DNA of 64,000 nucleotides from Halichoerus grypus (GCF_964656455.1 NC_135726.1:33447930-33511929); one strand, 5' to 3'; positions 42,221 through 54,964 are shown, counted from the first letter of the stretch. The notes: a model not told the origin generated them from the sequence alone. A program made the numbers and translations.

Positions 42221-42292
42221 GGTAGGCTGAATAATGGCCCCTCCAATATGTCCATATCCTGATCCCTGGAAACTGAAAGTTACCTTAGATAA

Positions 42293-42968
42293 TGTGATAG
42301 TTAATTTTTATGTCAGCTCAGCGAGGCTATGGTATCCAGTTATTGGGCTGAACACCCATCTAGATGTTGCAGTGAAGGTAATTTGTTGTTGTCGTTGTTA
42401 ATTTTTGGATATGATTAACATTTACATCTGTAGTCTTTGAATCAAGCAGATTACCCTTCATAATGTGGGTGGGCCTCATCCAATCAGTTGCAGGCTTTAA
42501 GAGAAAGGCTGAGATACCTCAAAAAGGAAAGAACTCTCCTTAAGACTGCCTTTAGGCTCGGGCGCCTGGGTGGCTCAGTTGGTTAAGCAACTGCCTTTGG
42601 CTCAGGTCATGATCCTGGAGTCCCAGGATCGAGTCCTCCCGCATCGGGCTCCCTGCTCGGCGGGGAGTCTGCTTCTCCCTCTGACCCTCCCCCCCCATGC
42701 TCTCTCTCTCTCATTCTCTCTCTCTCTCAAATAAATAAATAAAATCTTAAAAAAAAAAAAGATTGTCTTTAGGCTCAAGACAGCAACATCAACTCTTCCC
42801 TGGGTCTGTACTGTACCTTGATAGCCTGTCCTGCAGATTTTGGACCTGCCAGCCCCCACCATCATATAAACTAATTCTTTAAAATTAATTACCTATCTAT
42901 CTATTTACCTATGTATCCATCTACATATCCTATTGGTGCTATTTTTCTGGAGAATTCTGATTAACACA
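42293..42968 (+). mobile_element. MLT2 LTR (ERVL) nested in MLT1
   Basis: TGTGATAGTTAATTTTTATGTCAG at the left, GGGTGGGCCTCATCCAATCAGTTGCAGGC in the middle and CATATCCTATTGGTGCTATTTTTCTGGAGAATTCTGATTAACACA at the right form a complete MLT2-type LTR with TG...CA ends. It carries a TATC/TACC microsatellite near 42890-42930 and a Can-SINE. Confidence 0.8.
42560..42758 (+). mobile_element. Can-SINE nested in MLT2
   Basis: GGGCGCCTGGGTGGCTCAGTTGGTTAAGC head, CT-rich body, AATAAATAAATAAAATCTTA(A)n tail. TSD AAGACTGCCTTTAGGCTC (42542-42559) and AAGATTGTCTTTAGGCTC (42759-42776), 16 of 18. Confidence 0.96.
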
Positions 42969-43619
42969 TATGGCAAAAGAGACTTTGCAGATGTGATTAA
43001 GTTAGGACTCTTGAGATGGGGTGATTATCTTGGATTATCTGAGTGGGCTTGACATAATCACAATGATCATTATAAAAGGAATGGAGAAGTTAGAATCAGA
43101 GAAAGTGATGTGCTGACAGGAGCAGAGATTGGAGTCATGTGCTTTGAATATGGAAAAAGGGGCCACACACTGAGGAATAGAAGCAGCCATCAGAAGCTAT
43201 AAGTGACAAGGACACAGATACTCCTCTCAGGGCCTCCAGAGAAACCAGCCCTGCTGACGACTGACTTGACTTTAGGTCTTTCGACCCTGTAACTGTAGGA
43301 GAATAAATTTGTGTTGTTTTAAGCCACTAAGTTTGTGGTAATTTGTTACAGCAGCAATAGGGCACAAATACAGTGACCCAGAGCTACCAAAGGGAATGTG
43401 TTGAGTATGTGACATTAAAAGTGTTTTTAGAGCTCTGTATTTTTAAATATGTATAATTATTGCTGTTAAGGATTCATATTCTTACTATGTAAATAGCTCT
43501 TATAAATAATTAAAAGGGTAGACACCTCACAACAAAGAATATTAATGAGAAACTTACAGAAAGGATGGCAATACCAAATAAACACCATAAATATCTTCGC
43601 TTTGCTGATGATCCTGGAT

Positions 43620-43995
43620 ATGTAAGACAAAACAATGAAATACTATTTTTTGGCCACCTAATTAACGAATGTCTTAGGTGATAATACTCACAGGGGAGAA
43701 GGCTGTGGTGAGGCAATACTTTCAAACATGCTAAGAGAAGTGTAAATGTGATCATTCGGAAGTTATCTTCACAACATATATCATGGGCTTTGAAAGTTTG
43801 TATATTTTCACCTACATGTTCACTTGAGGAATCTAACCTAAGAAAACAATCAGGGATGTGAACAAAGATGAATGTACAAGTGGTACAGCACTCTACATGA
43901 TATAATGAAAACAATTGATAATTGTCCATCAATGTAACAGTAATTAAGGAAATCATAGCAAATATTATGCAACCATTAAATAGAGTGTTTTAAAA
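43620..43995 (+). mobile_element. Very old LINE relic, uncertain
   Basis: AAAACAATCAGGGATGTGAACAAAGATGAATGTACAAG and CATCAATGTAACAGTAATTAAGGAAATCATAGCAAATATTATGCAACCATTAAAT resemble a common old L1 3' region. Support is weak. Confidence 0.45.
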
Positions 43996-45438
43996 GTCTC
44001 TGTTCTGGAGCGATGCTAGCAAAAATAATGGAGTAAGAGATTCTAAAAGCCCACCACTCCATAAAAGCAGTGAGGAAAAAATGGCAAAAATGGTCAGAAT
44101 CTATTTCTGACAACTTAACTAAAAAACAAAAGCAAACAGCAACCAGGGGAAAACTTAATCAAGAAAAGTGGCTGAATCTCCATAAAACAGTGAGCTTTGT
44201 CATATTTTAACTAACCCTGGTCCATTCCCTGCTCCTCAGCTCTGTGGTAGCCTTGAAAATAACAGCTCATAATCCCAATACTAGTTGCAGAGAAACAGAA
44301 CAAACCTCAAGAGTTGTAATTATTAGTTTTGAGCAGTCTGGTGTTTCCCTGGAAGACCAGCTTAAAAGGCTTGCCATTACTTTACCTAACTCAGTATTCA
44401 CCCAGTTCTAAAGCAGCTACATGGGAGCATTTGTCAAAAATATTTACAGGCAAATGTTTTAGCTGCTGCTGCCTGAGGCAATGAATAACGGTTGGGCCAA
44501 CAATAGATTAATCATAAAGCTTGGGAGGAAAGGCAGGAGAATGAGATGCTTTGGGGAATAAAGGGTTTGAAAAGCTCCAACCTATTCCTGGGAATCTAGA
44601 AGGCCATGTACATTCACAGGGATGTGCACATGCTCAGGGAAGAACTAAGGAAGCCCTAAACTCTCACCTCTGCCTGACCTTGAGATTCTGCACAAACAAG
44701 TGAAGGCTAAATCATAGTTGTAAATTTCCTGGCTGATTGTTGAAGGCATGTCCTGATACACCGTCTATCTTCAAAGACTGGGAAACTTCTTTATGCCAGA
44801 CATTTAACAAAATCTCTGTCTAATCATTATCTCACCACTAAGCTAATAGAACATAGACTTCAGTGGCCATACATGACATAGAATACAGACTTTACAAAAT
44901 TGGTTTAGAAAAGCCACTAAAGAAAAAGCCACCACAACAAGCAGCAATGAACCCATGGGAGGTGTGATCATCTGATTTCCAGAGTTTCCAAGTTATAATA
45001 TTCAAAATGTCCAGTTACCAACCCAAAATTACAAGTCTTGTAAAGGAACAAGAAAGTATGGTCCTTATAAAAAAAAGTAATCAATGGAAATAGCCCCCAT
45101 GAAGTCAAGACATCGACCTCACTCTAATCAAAAGACAGCCATTGGCAGCATGGGTAAAAAAACCAAACCAAAACACAAACATCCAACTATATGCCGTTTA
45201 TGAGACAACAGAGAACCCAAATACATGAAGGAAAAAGGACATAATAGAAGGGAGAAATAGACAGTTGTAATAGTCAGACATTGATAGTCCACTTTTGACA
45301 GTGGAGAGAACAAGCAGACAGATGATCAGTAAGAAAATAGCAGATTTGAATACTATACAGTGGCCAGAACTAACAGACACCTATAGAACACTATACCCAA
45401 AGTAACAAAATATACATTCTTCTCATATGCATATGGAA

Positions 45439-45551
45439 CATTCTCCAAGATAGACAATATGTTAGAGCACAAAGGGAGCAATATGTTAGAGCACAATGTG
45501 TTAGAGCACATTCTCTAGGATAGACAATATGTTAGAGCACAGTAAATTTTA
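45439..45551. repeat. Local fourfold duplication of CAATATGTTAGAGCACA
   Basis: The 17-base word occurs at 45455, 45479, 45494 (one change) and 45535. A larger unit beginning CATTCTC(C/T)(A)AGATAGA also occurs twice (about 45439 and 45510). In related L1s this place has only one copy, so the others arose here. Confidence 0.85.
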
Positions 45552-46267
45552 AAAGATTGAAATTATACAAAATATCTTCTCTGGCTATAATGGAATTAAG
45601 CTGAAAATCAAAACAGAAGGTAATCTGGAAAATTCACAAATAGGTAGAAATTAAACAACATGTTCCTAGATGACCAATGAATCAAAGTCACAAGTCACAA
45701 AGGAAATTAGAAAATACTTAAGAGATGAAAAAATGAAAATACAATGTATGAAAACCTATGGGATGTAGCAAAAACAGTGCCAGAGGGAAGTTTATAGATG
45801 TAAATGCCTACAATCAAAAAGAAATCCAAAATTAATATCTTAACCTTCAACCTTAAGAAAGGGCAAAAATAAGAACAAATTAAACCCAAAGCAAGTGGAA
45901 GGAAGGAAATAATAAAGATTAGAGCAGAGATAAATGAAATAGAGTCTAGAAAAACAATAGAGAAAATGAAGAAACCTGAAAGTTGATTCTTAAAAAGATC
46001 AAAATAATGGACAGAACTTTAGCTAGACTGACCAAGGAAAAAAAGAGAAAACTCAAATTACCAAAATGAGGAAGGAAAGCAAGGACATTACTACTGACCT
46101 TACAGGAATAAGAAAGGATTATAAGAGAATACTATAAACAACCATATGCCAAGGAATTAGGCAACAACTGAAATGAACAAATTTCTAAAAACATACAAAT
46201 TACCAAAACTGACTCAACAAAAAATAGAACATCTGCACAGATCTATCATAAGTAAAGAGATTGAGTG

Positions 46268-46331
46268 AGTAGAAATAGTAGTAATAGTAGTAGTAGTAGT
46301 AGTAGTAATAATGATAATAATAATAATAAAA
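46268..46331. repeat. (TAG)n/(TAA)n microsatellite
   Basis: Runs of GTA/TAG change to AATAATGATAATAATAATAATAA inside the old L1 ORF2. Confidence 0.92.
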
Positions 46332-46499
46332 CTTCCAACAACAACAGAAAAATCCAGGACCAAATGTTTAAGGAAAAATCAACACCAGTCCTTCTTAACT
46401 TCTTTCAAAAAAATAGAGGAGAAAGAAACACTGCCTAACTCATCCTGAGACTAACATTACCCTAATACCAAAGCCAAATAAAGACATCACAATAAAACT

Positions 46500-47130
46500 A
46501 CAGACCAATATCCCTTATGTATATAGATGCAAAAATCTTCAACAAAAATTAGCAAGCTGAATCTAGTAGTATATAAAAAGGATTATTCACCATGACTAAG
46601 ATTTATCCAAGGAAGACAAAGGTGGTTTAACATAAGAAAATCAATCAATGTGGTACATTCCCTTAATAGAACCAGGGGGAAAAAACCCACATGAACATTT
46701 CAATTGATGCAGAGAAGGCATTTGACAAAATCCAACACTCCACAATAAAAACACTCAACAAACTAGGAACAGAAGGGAAATTCCTCCATTTCATAAAGGA
46801 TATCTATGAAAAACCCACAGCTAACATCATACTTAACGGACAAAGACTGCAAATCCTTCCCTCTAAGATCAGGAACAAGATAAGGATTTCTGCTCTCATC
46901 ATATCTATTCAAATTGTACTGAAAGTTCTAGCCAGGACAACTAGACAAGAACAAGAAATAAGAGGCATCCAAATTGGAAAGGAAGAAGTATAACTATTTC
47001 TATTTGCAGATGACATTATCTCATATAAAGATAACCCAAGAGAATGCATAAAATAGTTAGTAGAACTAATAAATGAGCTCAGCAAAGCTGCAGGATACAA
47101 GATCAATATGTAAAAATCAGTTGTATTTCA
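46500..47130 (+). pseudogene. Old L1 reverse transcriptase remnant
   Basis: The longest open piece (46691-46993) keeps [28 protein letters not shown] and IQIGKEEV, which are reverse transcriptase domain signatures. The FADD box lies just after it (FADDI near 47005-47020), beyond a TAA at 46991. The TRQGCPLSP region is altered. The remnant is dead. Confidence 0.85.
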
Positions 47131-47234
47131 ATGCATGAACAATGAACAATCCTAGAATGAAATTAAGAAAACAGTTTTCTTTACAGTCTCATAAAATGTA
47201 AATAGTATTTAGGAATAAATTTAATCAAGGAAGT

Positions 47235-47442
47235 GTAAGATTTTTTTAAGATTTATTTATTTATTTGAGAGAGCACACACCAGTGGGGGGAGGGACAGAG
47301 TCAGAGGGAGAGAGAGAATCCAGAAGCAAACTCCTTGCTGAGCACGGAGCCCAATGCAGTGCTAGATCCCAGGAGCCTGAGATCAAGACCTGAGCTGAAA
47401 CCAAGAGTCGGCTGTTAATTGACTGAGCCACCCAGATGCCCC
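47235..47442 (-). mobile_element. Can-SINE, antisense, inside old L1
   Basis: TTTTTTTAAGATTTATTTATTTATTTGAGAG at the left and ACTGAGCCACCCAGATGCCCC at the right. TSD AGGAAGT at 47228-47234 and 47443-47449. L1 coding text is continuous across it. Confidence 0.93.
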
Positions 47443-49419
47443 AGGAAGTCATATACACTGAAAACTATAAAACATTGTTGAAAGAACTTTTTTGAAAACG
47501 TAAGTAAATGGAAAGACATTCATGGATTAGAATACTTAGTATTGTCAAAATGGCAATATTCTCCAAATTGCTCTATGGATTCAATGCAATCTCTACCAAA
47601 TTTCCAACCATCATGTTTGTGAAAATGGACAAGCCGATCTTAAAATTCATATGGAAGTACAAGGGACCCAGAGTAGCTAAAATAACTTCACAAAAGAAGG
47701 CCAAAGATGTAGAACTCATGCTTCTGGATTTCAAAATTCACTATAAGCTACAGTAATCAAAACACCATGGCACTGACATCAGGGTAGACTTACATATAAA
47801 TGAAATAGAGTTGAGAACCCAGAAATAAAACCATACATCTGCAAGAGTGTCAAGACCATTCAGTTTGGAAAGGGAAGTCTCTCCAATAAATGGAATTGGG
47901 AAAATTGGATATCCACATGTGAAGAATGAATTTGCCCCTTATTTTATACCACATACACAAATTAACTAAAATGGATGAAAGTTTAAAATTTAAGAGGTAA
48001 AATTATTAAACTCTTAAAAGGAAAGATAAATCTTTGTGACCTTGGATTAGGCAAACATTTTCTTAAATATGATACCAAAAAAGCAAGCAACCAAAGAAAA
48101 AATAACTAATTTGGACTTCATAGAATAAAAAACTTTTGCACATTCAGGGTACAATAAAAAATGAAAAGATGACTCATAGAATGGGAGAAAATATCTGCAA
48201 ACTATGTATCTGATAAAGAGCTAATATTCAGAATATATGAAGAACTCTTATAACTCAGCAACTGAAGGATAAATAACCCAACTGAAAAATGGACAAAGGA
48301 CCTGAGTAGACATATCCCTAAAGAAGATATGCAAGTGGCCAACAAGCACATGGAGAGATGCTTAATATAAGTCATTAGGGAAATGCAAATCAAAATCACA
48401 ATGAGATACCATTTCATACACACTAGTATATATATCATTACATAAATGGAAAATAGCAAGTGTTGGCAAGGACAGGAAGAAATCAGAGCCTTTGTACGCT
48501 GCTTGCAAGAATGTAAATGGTGCAACCAACTAGGAAGACACTTTGGTGGTTTATCAAAAAGTTAAACATAGAGTTACCTTATGACCAAGCAATTCCAATC
48601 TTAGATATATATGCAAAATAATTGAAATCATATGGCCACACAAAAACTTGCACACAGATGATCATAGTAGCATTGTTTATAATAGCCAAACAATGGAAAT
48701 AATCCAGATGTTTATCAACTGATGAATGCATAAATGAAATGTGGTATATCCATACAATGAAATATTATTTGGAAATAAAATGAAATTGAAGTATTGATAC
48801 ATGCTTCACTGTGGATGAATCTTAAAAACATTATGTTAAGTGAAAGAAGCCAGTCACAAAAGAGCACATATTGTATGATTCCATTTGCATGAAATGTCCA
48901 GAATAGACATTTCCATAGAAAAGAAGATTAGTGGTTTTCAGGGACTAGAGGGATGGAGGAATGGAAATGAATTCTTAATGGATATGAGGGTTCTGTTTTA
49001 GGTATTGAAAATGTTCTGGAATTAGCAGTGGTGGTTGCAAAAGACACCAAAAACAACTGCATTGTACAGTTCAAAGTGGTTAAATTGGTAACACTTAAGT
49101 TTTGTGAATTTTATCTCAATAAAAAATTTTAAAAATAGTACTGCATTAAAGTAAAATTTGTCACTTAAAACTATTAAATGAATTTAAAAGAAAATTGCCA
49201 TGACACAGGAAATACCTTATTTAGTAAAATTACGGATATATCAGTTCCCAATTATATAAAAAATCAAATATGTGTGTATAAGCAAAAAAAAAAAGACATA
49301 ATGCTAAATGTTAGTGATGATTATCTTTGGGTGTTAATTTATAATTTTCTTCCTTATAGCTGACCTACATATCTTTATTTTAAAATTATCTAAGTGAACA
49401 TTATTAATTTTTGTTTTTT

Positions 49420-50100
49420 AGTTACATAGGTAATGTGAATATTCTCACTTTAAAAAGAGAAATAAAAGAGTACAAACAAAAATTTCACTGCATCTTCCAC
49501 CTGCCAGTTGACCAGCTTAACCCTAGTGTCATCATTTGATTCATGTCTTTCCAGATCATATTCTCTTACAGAGGTATATGCATACTTATTATTCTGCAGT
49601 TGTCCCATCTTACCCATGCATCTCAGAAAGCATTTGGTGCTCTCATGGAGCTCTAGCCCCTCATTTTTAATGCCTGCATGAGACTCCACAGTATCAATGT
49701 AATGCATATATTCAACCATTCTCTTTTTGGATAAAATGCTGCTCATCATTTCTGAGTTTTTGCTCTACAAACTTTCTTGGTTGTGCCTCTTTGAGCATGT
49801 GGGAAAGGATCTTCCCAAGACAGCCATTGAGCAGTGGCATTACTAGGTCATGGGTTCTATGCTCTTAAAAAGTGTAATGGACCTTACCACACTGCCCTCC
49901 AGAAAGAATGTCCCAATGGCTCTCCCACCTGCAGTGTATGAAATAACCTGCCCTGCCATTGTGGGGGTTATCAATATTATCTTTGCCACATATTCCTTTA
50001 TAATTAGAAAAGAATTAGGCATTTCCAATGTCTTTTCCTTTAGCTTGGGCATCAGTAACCACAATGGGCACCACTGGACAGAGGGATTCAAGTTTTAACA
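49420..50100 (-). mobile_element. Old L1 (L1ME-like) antisense relic
   Basis: CATTGAGCAGTGGCATTACTAGGTCATGGG and CACACTGCCCTCCAGAAAGAATGTCCCAATGGCTCTCCCACCTGCAGTGTATG are the antisense form of a classic L1 3' coding/UTR stretch. Frames of 82-99 codons here are not genes. Confidence 0.7.
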
Positions 50101-50199
50101 CTGGTGCTGACTGATTTATCAGGAGAAACATCACTTATCTCATTTTCCTTAACTGCAAGTGAGAATAATTAGAGTGATCCTTGGAAAAACAGTAATGAG

Positions 50200-50450
50200 T
50201 CTGATATCTGTACAGTTATTTGCAGTTTGCAAGGTGCTTATGATCCACAAAACCACCCTGTGAGCCTCAAGGCACTTGAGCAAAGTAGTGCTAGATCCAA
50301 ATCCTGATTTTTCCCCTTACTGACAAACTGGGTAATTGTAGACTCCTTGCTCAGCTTCTCTGAGCTTCCATGTCCTTGTTTGTGCACCTCATGGCTGGTG
50401 TGTAGATGAAGTGAGATGATATGCTTGACACATAGGATGCCCCCATAACA
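50200..50450 (+). mobile_element. MIR, diverged
   Basis: CCCTTACTGACAAACTGGGTAATTGTAGACTCC, CTTCTCTGAGCTTCCATGTCCTTG and GCTTGACACATAGGATGCCCC fit MIR. The left part may be a second, reversed copy. Confidence 0.55.
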
Positions 50451-50459
50451 ACCAAATGG

Positions 50460-51286
50460 ATTATATTAGCAGTACACGAATACACAGCTTATTGTATTAT
50501 GGAGGGTTAGCTTCTTTTTCTTCCTGCTGCAGTGGAAGGATGAAATGTGGTTTACCTTCACTTCCAGGCAGATCATGCCCAATCTGCCCTCAGACAAAGA
50601 GGAATATGTCCCTTCACACACATGTTCTTTACAAGCTTGGTTGCTAATGTTTTCTGTTCTGAGTTTGATGGGCCACCAAGTTCTAGTTGAAAGAACCAAG
50701 TGAGAGAATTGTCTTTGAGGATAGCAGGAGAAGGAAGGCAGGGACTCCTATCCCAACCTCAGTAGAGAGAGAGTCATGCATTCCACGCTTGGGAAAGGAG
50801 CAACAGAGAGCAGCTTGGAGGGACCATGAGGTCTGGGATGGTGGACTTCTCCAGAGGAATCCTCCAGTGCTTAAGATTTAAAGGGCTTGTGATATCTTGG
50901 GGGCTTTTGAAGACCCCAGTAAATTTGCACACTCAGGGATGGGGGGAGGGAAGATACACATCTGTAGCTCTAGCTGAACAATTGAAGGGAAGATATACTT
51001 ATATTATGTCTTTTGTTTTGTCACTGCTTTGTTTTTTTAAGTCTACTTCATTTATCACAACTCTTTTTCAGTTATGAATTGTCTACCAATTCAGTTATGA
51101 ATTTAAGACTACCATTACCAAGTTATCATAAATTTTCAAAATTCTCTCAATTATTTGTGAAGATGTTCTGGTAGAGCGGAGTCCAATGAATTCTAAAGCA
51201 TGGTACACAGGCCATCAACAGCAGAGGAGATGGTTATTCGAGTCCCACAATCATTTCTTAGTAGTTACTTATTTTATTTATTTTTT
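50460..51286. other. Unique sequence, no gene seen
   Basis: I recognise no repeat or exon here. Near 51064-51108 a TCAGTTATGAATT word is repeated twice. Confidence 0.4.
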
Positions 51287-51297
51287 GTAGTTATTTT

Positions 51298-51480
51298 TTT
51301 AAGATTTTATTTATTTATTTGACAGAGATAGGGAGAAAGCACAAGCAGGAGCAGAGGGGGAGGGAGAAATAGACTCCCCGCAGAGCAGGGAGCCTGAAGT
51401 GGGGCTCATCCCAGGACCCTGAGATCACGACCTGAGCTGAAGGCAGATATTTAACCAACTGAGACACCTAGGCGCCCCTA
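51298..51480 (-). mobile_element. Can-SINE, antisense
   Basis: TAAGATTTTATTTATTTATTTGACAGAGATAG at the left, CAACTGAGACACCTAGGCGCCCC at the right. TSD GTAGTTATTTT (51287-51297 and 51481-51491). Confidence 0.95.
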
Positions 51481-51491
51481 GTAGTTATTTT

Positions 51492-52335
51492 AATATGTAC
51501 ACATATACATATTATTTATACTGGTTTTCTGTTTGTGATAGTGATGTGAAATTTCCTTTGTACATGAATTTATTTAAGTAGAATGAATCAATTAAAAGTA
51601 AAAAATTAGGTGAACAATAGGACACGTAGCTCTAGGATATCGCAACAATTGTGCAAAGATTAAGGTTTTGGGAAATCTTACTGCAGGCAAGAGCAATCCA
51701 CCATGCATGTTCATAAATGAGTAGCATAACCTGCTCTTAATCCTCTTTTGGGCCATGTGGAAATAGAATAATAAATCAAAGCAATTCTCATTTAAAATCT
51801 CCTCCACTTTACAGCCATCTCTTTATAGTTTTTTTCCCTCTCTTTGCCATGTGGCAGCGAAGTCCTCTCTTACATTCCATACCATCCAATCACCTGTCTC
51901 CTCCAAGTGAATTTCTTAAGGAGAACACACATGTTACCCTAGAGAATGTGCTTGTCTATCCCAGATCCAAAAAGCCGCCCTTTAGAGCACCCCCTGCTCC
52001 CTGATCTGAGCCTTGGTGGAGAGCTGGCTAAGAGCTTTCAACTTGTTCCCACTGGTTCCATTTTATAAAATTTTATCAAATGATCTCACCAGGAAAATTA
52101 AAATAATTTACCTAGCACGTCCAAATTTACAGATATAAGGACATGTAACTTCTGGAATATTTTTTATTTTTACACATTATGGTTTTAATTAGAAATATTA
52201 ATTAAACACATATGGTAACCTAAAGCTGTCAATAGGAAAACATAATATTTGTTAAGGATAAGTTATGCAGTGTGTTGTGTGACGTGGCACAAGCATAAAT
52301 ATCCTGGTGAAAAGTTCATGTTTAGTTGCAAACAC
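51492..52335. other. AT-rich unique sequence, no gene seen
   Basis: I recognise no repeat or exon in this stretch. Confidence 0.4.
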
Positions 52336-52339
52336 TTTA

Positions 52340-52500
52340 GGCTTGGAGTTTGCAGATGTGAATTCTAGTCCCACCTTTGTCCTGATTGTCTAACTATAGG
52401 CAAATAAAGCACTTCTCCAGTGTATGCCCCAGTTTCCTCATTTGTAAAATAGAGGAGCCATGACTTCCTTCATGTGAAGGTTGAGAGGGTCAAATAAGAA
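52340..52500 (+). mobile_element. MIR
   Basis: GATGTGAATTCTAGTCCCACCTTTGTCC and CAGTTTCCTCATTTGTAAAATAGAGGAGCC match MIR. Confidence 0.75.
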
Positions 52501-52509
52501 ATCTTCTGG

Positions 52510-53270
52510 TGTCTTGCAAAGTCAAGAATGTCCTCTGGATGCCTCGCCACTGTGTTCCAGCCCTCCTTTTTCCTACAGCCTGGCTCACAGGTCGAGGGAA
52601 CAGATGAAGGGTTTGCGTCCTCCAGCTCCAAATGGAAAGGCAAATAACTCACAGCAGGGCTGAGAATTCCAAATATTAAGAGCCTTCTTGTGTTTGTTGC
52701 TCCTCTCCAGTGCTTGGCAATAATGTAAGGCAAATATCAGGAACCCAGTGGGGAATTAATGCTAAAAAAAAAAAATCCTGGTGTGCTCTGGTGTAATTAA
52801 GCAATATAATTAACATCCTCTGGTTGAAATCAATCTACAGAGGACACAGGCCACCATTTCAGAGAGCAAAGTTACCAAAGTTCATTTGTTCCTTCTGAGG
52901 TTTATTCATATTTTATGTTTTATGTCATTCTGCTTCAGGAAAACAAAACAAAACAAAATGTGTGTATGTGTCTATCTTGCCCTCCCCTTCTATAATTTCC
53001 TTGAGGGAAGATGCCGTGTTATGTTCATCTTTGCTTCCCTCTGGGTACCTATCACAGTCCTGACATGCGATTAGTCTTCCCCAACCTCAGGGAGGTCGAG
53101 TGTCTCCCAGTACCTACCATGGGAAGTCCTTACTGTGGACAGAATTTACAGGCATCTTCAGTTGATAGAAATGGTTTTTCTAATTATGAATGAAATAGGT
53201 GTTCAATTTATTAACAATATGGTGCACTAGTCCCTGGTAAACGTGGCTTCTCAGAGTGGTACTTGGGGCC
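52510..53270. other. Unique sequence, no gene seen
   Basis: I recognise no exon. An A12 run lies near 52765; CCCTCTGGGTACCTATCACAGTCCTGACATG near 53036 may be an L2/MIR trace. Confidence 0.35.
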
Positions 53271-53274
53271 GACT

Positions 53275-53830
53275 GGGCATTCGTTCATTCGACAAATATT
53301 TATTGAGAATCTTTCATGTGCTAGGCAATGTGCTGGATGGGTGGGATAAATGAGGATAAATAAGGCTGCCAGGGTCCTGGCTCTGTTGAAGCTTATATTC
53401 TAAAGGGGACAGAGAGAAAGGAGAAAACACTTGTCATAGCTGGTGGTACCTGTGATAAAGGACACCAAAGGGGGGCAGAGGGTGCCTGGGGAAGGCCTAT
53501 CTGAAAAAGGGACCTGAATGAGGTGAGGAAGAGAACCACAGAAAGATCTAGGGAAGAGCATTTCCAGTTAAAGGGAATAGCGTGTCCCAAATCCCAGGAT
53601 GAGGACCAGCCTGATGTGAACAAAAAACAGAGAAAGATCAAGTTTGCTAGAACACAGAAGAGGGGAACAGTGCTGGAAGAGAGACAGATGGCATCACATG
53701 ACAGGGCTGTATGGGCCATGGAACAGAGTCTGGAGTGCATCCTACAAGGAAAGGGGAGCCCTTGGAGGGCTTTGAGCACAGGAGTTCTGCAATTTGATTG
53801 GTCCCTTTAGAAGATCTCTCTGACCACTGT
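53275..53830 (-). mobile_element. L2-like relic, antisense
   Basis: TCGTTCATTCGACAAATATTTATTGAGAATC, GAAGCTTATATTCTAAAGGGG, GGGGAAGGCCTATCTGAAAAAGGGACC, GAAGAGCATTTCCAGTTAAAGGGAATAG and TTGGAGGGCTTTGAGCACAGGAG follow the reversed order of a common old LINE-type repeat with an L2 3' end. Confidence 0.65.
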
Positions 53831-53839
53831 GTGGGGAAA

Positions 53840-54235
53840 TGACCGCATGGAAAACAAAAACAGGCAGTGGACCTAGGACGCTGGCGGAGGAGGGAAATTG
53901 TGGAGCAGATGGTGGAGGTGAAAATGGAAGTGAAATGATATGAAGCATATTCCTGGCCCGTGTGAGAGACCTCCCAACCCCAGGTATTTACAGCTCTAAG
54001 ATTCTATGATTTCATGACCCTTGAGTTCAAGTCTCTCTCTCCAAGTTTGGGTCCAGTTGTTGTTCTGACCATGTTTCTTATAGCAAAGTCATGCAGGGAT
54101 GAAAACTCATGACACTTCCTCATCTTGAACCTGAAAACCAGAGTCTCTTTTTGTATTAGACACACCAGTGTCATGACCACAATCTCAGGCCACCAACTCA
54201 GGTGGGCAAGAAATATATATTTACTGACCTATTCA
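53840..54235. other. Unique sequence, no gene seen
   Basis: I recognise nothing in this stretch. Confidence 0.4.
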
Positions 54236-54239
54236 CTAA

Positions 54240-54745
54240 ATGTGGAAAGCAGAACAATGACCCCTAAAAGATATTCACATCCTTGTCCCCAGAGGCTGTG
54301 ACCATATGGCAAAGGGGACTGAAATTTGTACATGGAATTAAGGTTGCTTATCAGTTGACTGTAAGATTATTCTGGATTATGCTGGTGGGCCCAATGTAAT
54401 CATAAGTGTCCTTAAAAGTGGAATAGGGAGTCAGAAAGGGAGATGTGACTATGGAACACTGGAGTGATACAAGGTTTGAAGGACTTGACCCTCCATTACT
54501 GGCTTTGAAGATGGAGGAAGAGGCCTCAAGTTGATTTGGGGAGGCCTGCCGAAGCTAAAAAAGCCAAAGAAGCAGACTCTTCCCTAGAGTCTTCAAAAGA
54601 AATACAGTCCTGTAGACATCTTGGTTTTAGCACATTCAGAAACAGTATCAGACTTTTAATCTTCAGAACTGTAAGAATTTGTGTTGTTTCAAGCACTAAA
54701 TTTGTGGTATTTGTTACAGCAGCAAAGGAAACTGATACACTGAAC
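54240..54745 (+). mobile_element. MLT1 LTR
   Basis: AGAACAATGACCCCTAAAAGATATTCACATCC, ATATGGCAAAGGGGACTG, GGATTATGCTGGTGGGCCCAATGTAATCATAAGTGTCC and GTAAGAATTTGTGTTGTTTCAAGCACTAAATTTGTGGTATTTG match MLT1 in order. Confidence 0.88.
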
Positions 54746-54964
54746 TTCATCATCATTATTTGTCTCCTTTCAACTAGGTAGTAGAAAATTATACTCAGTT
54801 AATTTGAGATTTCCTTTCCCCCCAGGATTGTTGCTAACTGCTAGGGGCAGGGCTAATGGGTGGGGTATCTGGTCCTTGGTTGTCATTGATTCATGCTCGT
54901 GTCCTCTAAAGAAGTGTACGGTATTGACTGATTCTCAGCTGTGACCGTGTCATCCTTCATTCCT

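Larger units (their letters stand above)
42226..43371 (+). mobile_element. MLT1 LTR split by MLT2 and a SINE
   Basis: The left part (GGTAGGCTGAATAATGGCCCCTCCAATATGTCC...) and right part (TATGGCAAAAGAGACTTTGCAGATGTGATTAAGTTAGG ... AATAAATTTGTGTTGTTTTAAGCCACTAAGTTTGTGG) make one MLT1-type LTR. It is interrupted at 42293-42968. Confidence 0.88.
43995..49135 (+). mobile_element. Old, decayed L1 (L1MA-type)
   Basis: An old LINE-1 in sense: 5' untranslated region (with AAAATGTCCAGTTACCAACCCAAAATTACAAG near 45005), a direct jump to ORF2 endonuclease text near 45110 so that ORF1 is missing, then reverse transcriptase (46500-47130), C-terminal region (47500-48800) and a 3' UTR ending AATTTTATCTCAATAAAAAA at 49125. 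A Can-SINE interrupts it at 47235-47442. All frames are broken by many stops and indels. Confidence 0.82.

Noticed and set aside
53523..53810. 95-codon frame rich in Lys, Arg and Glu
   Set aside because: It is antisense text of an L2-type relic (GAAGAGCATTTCCAG block), not a host exon.
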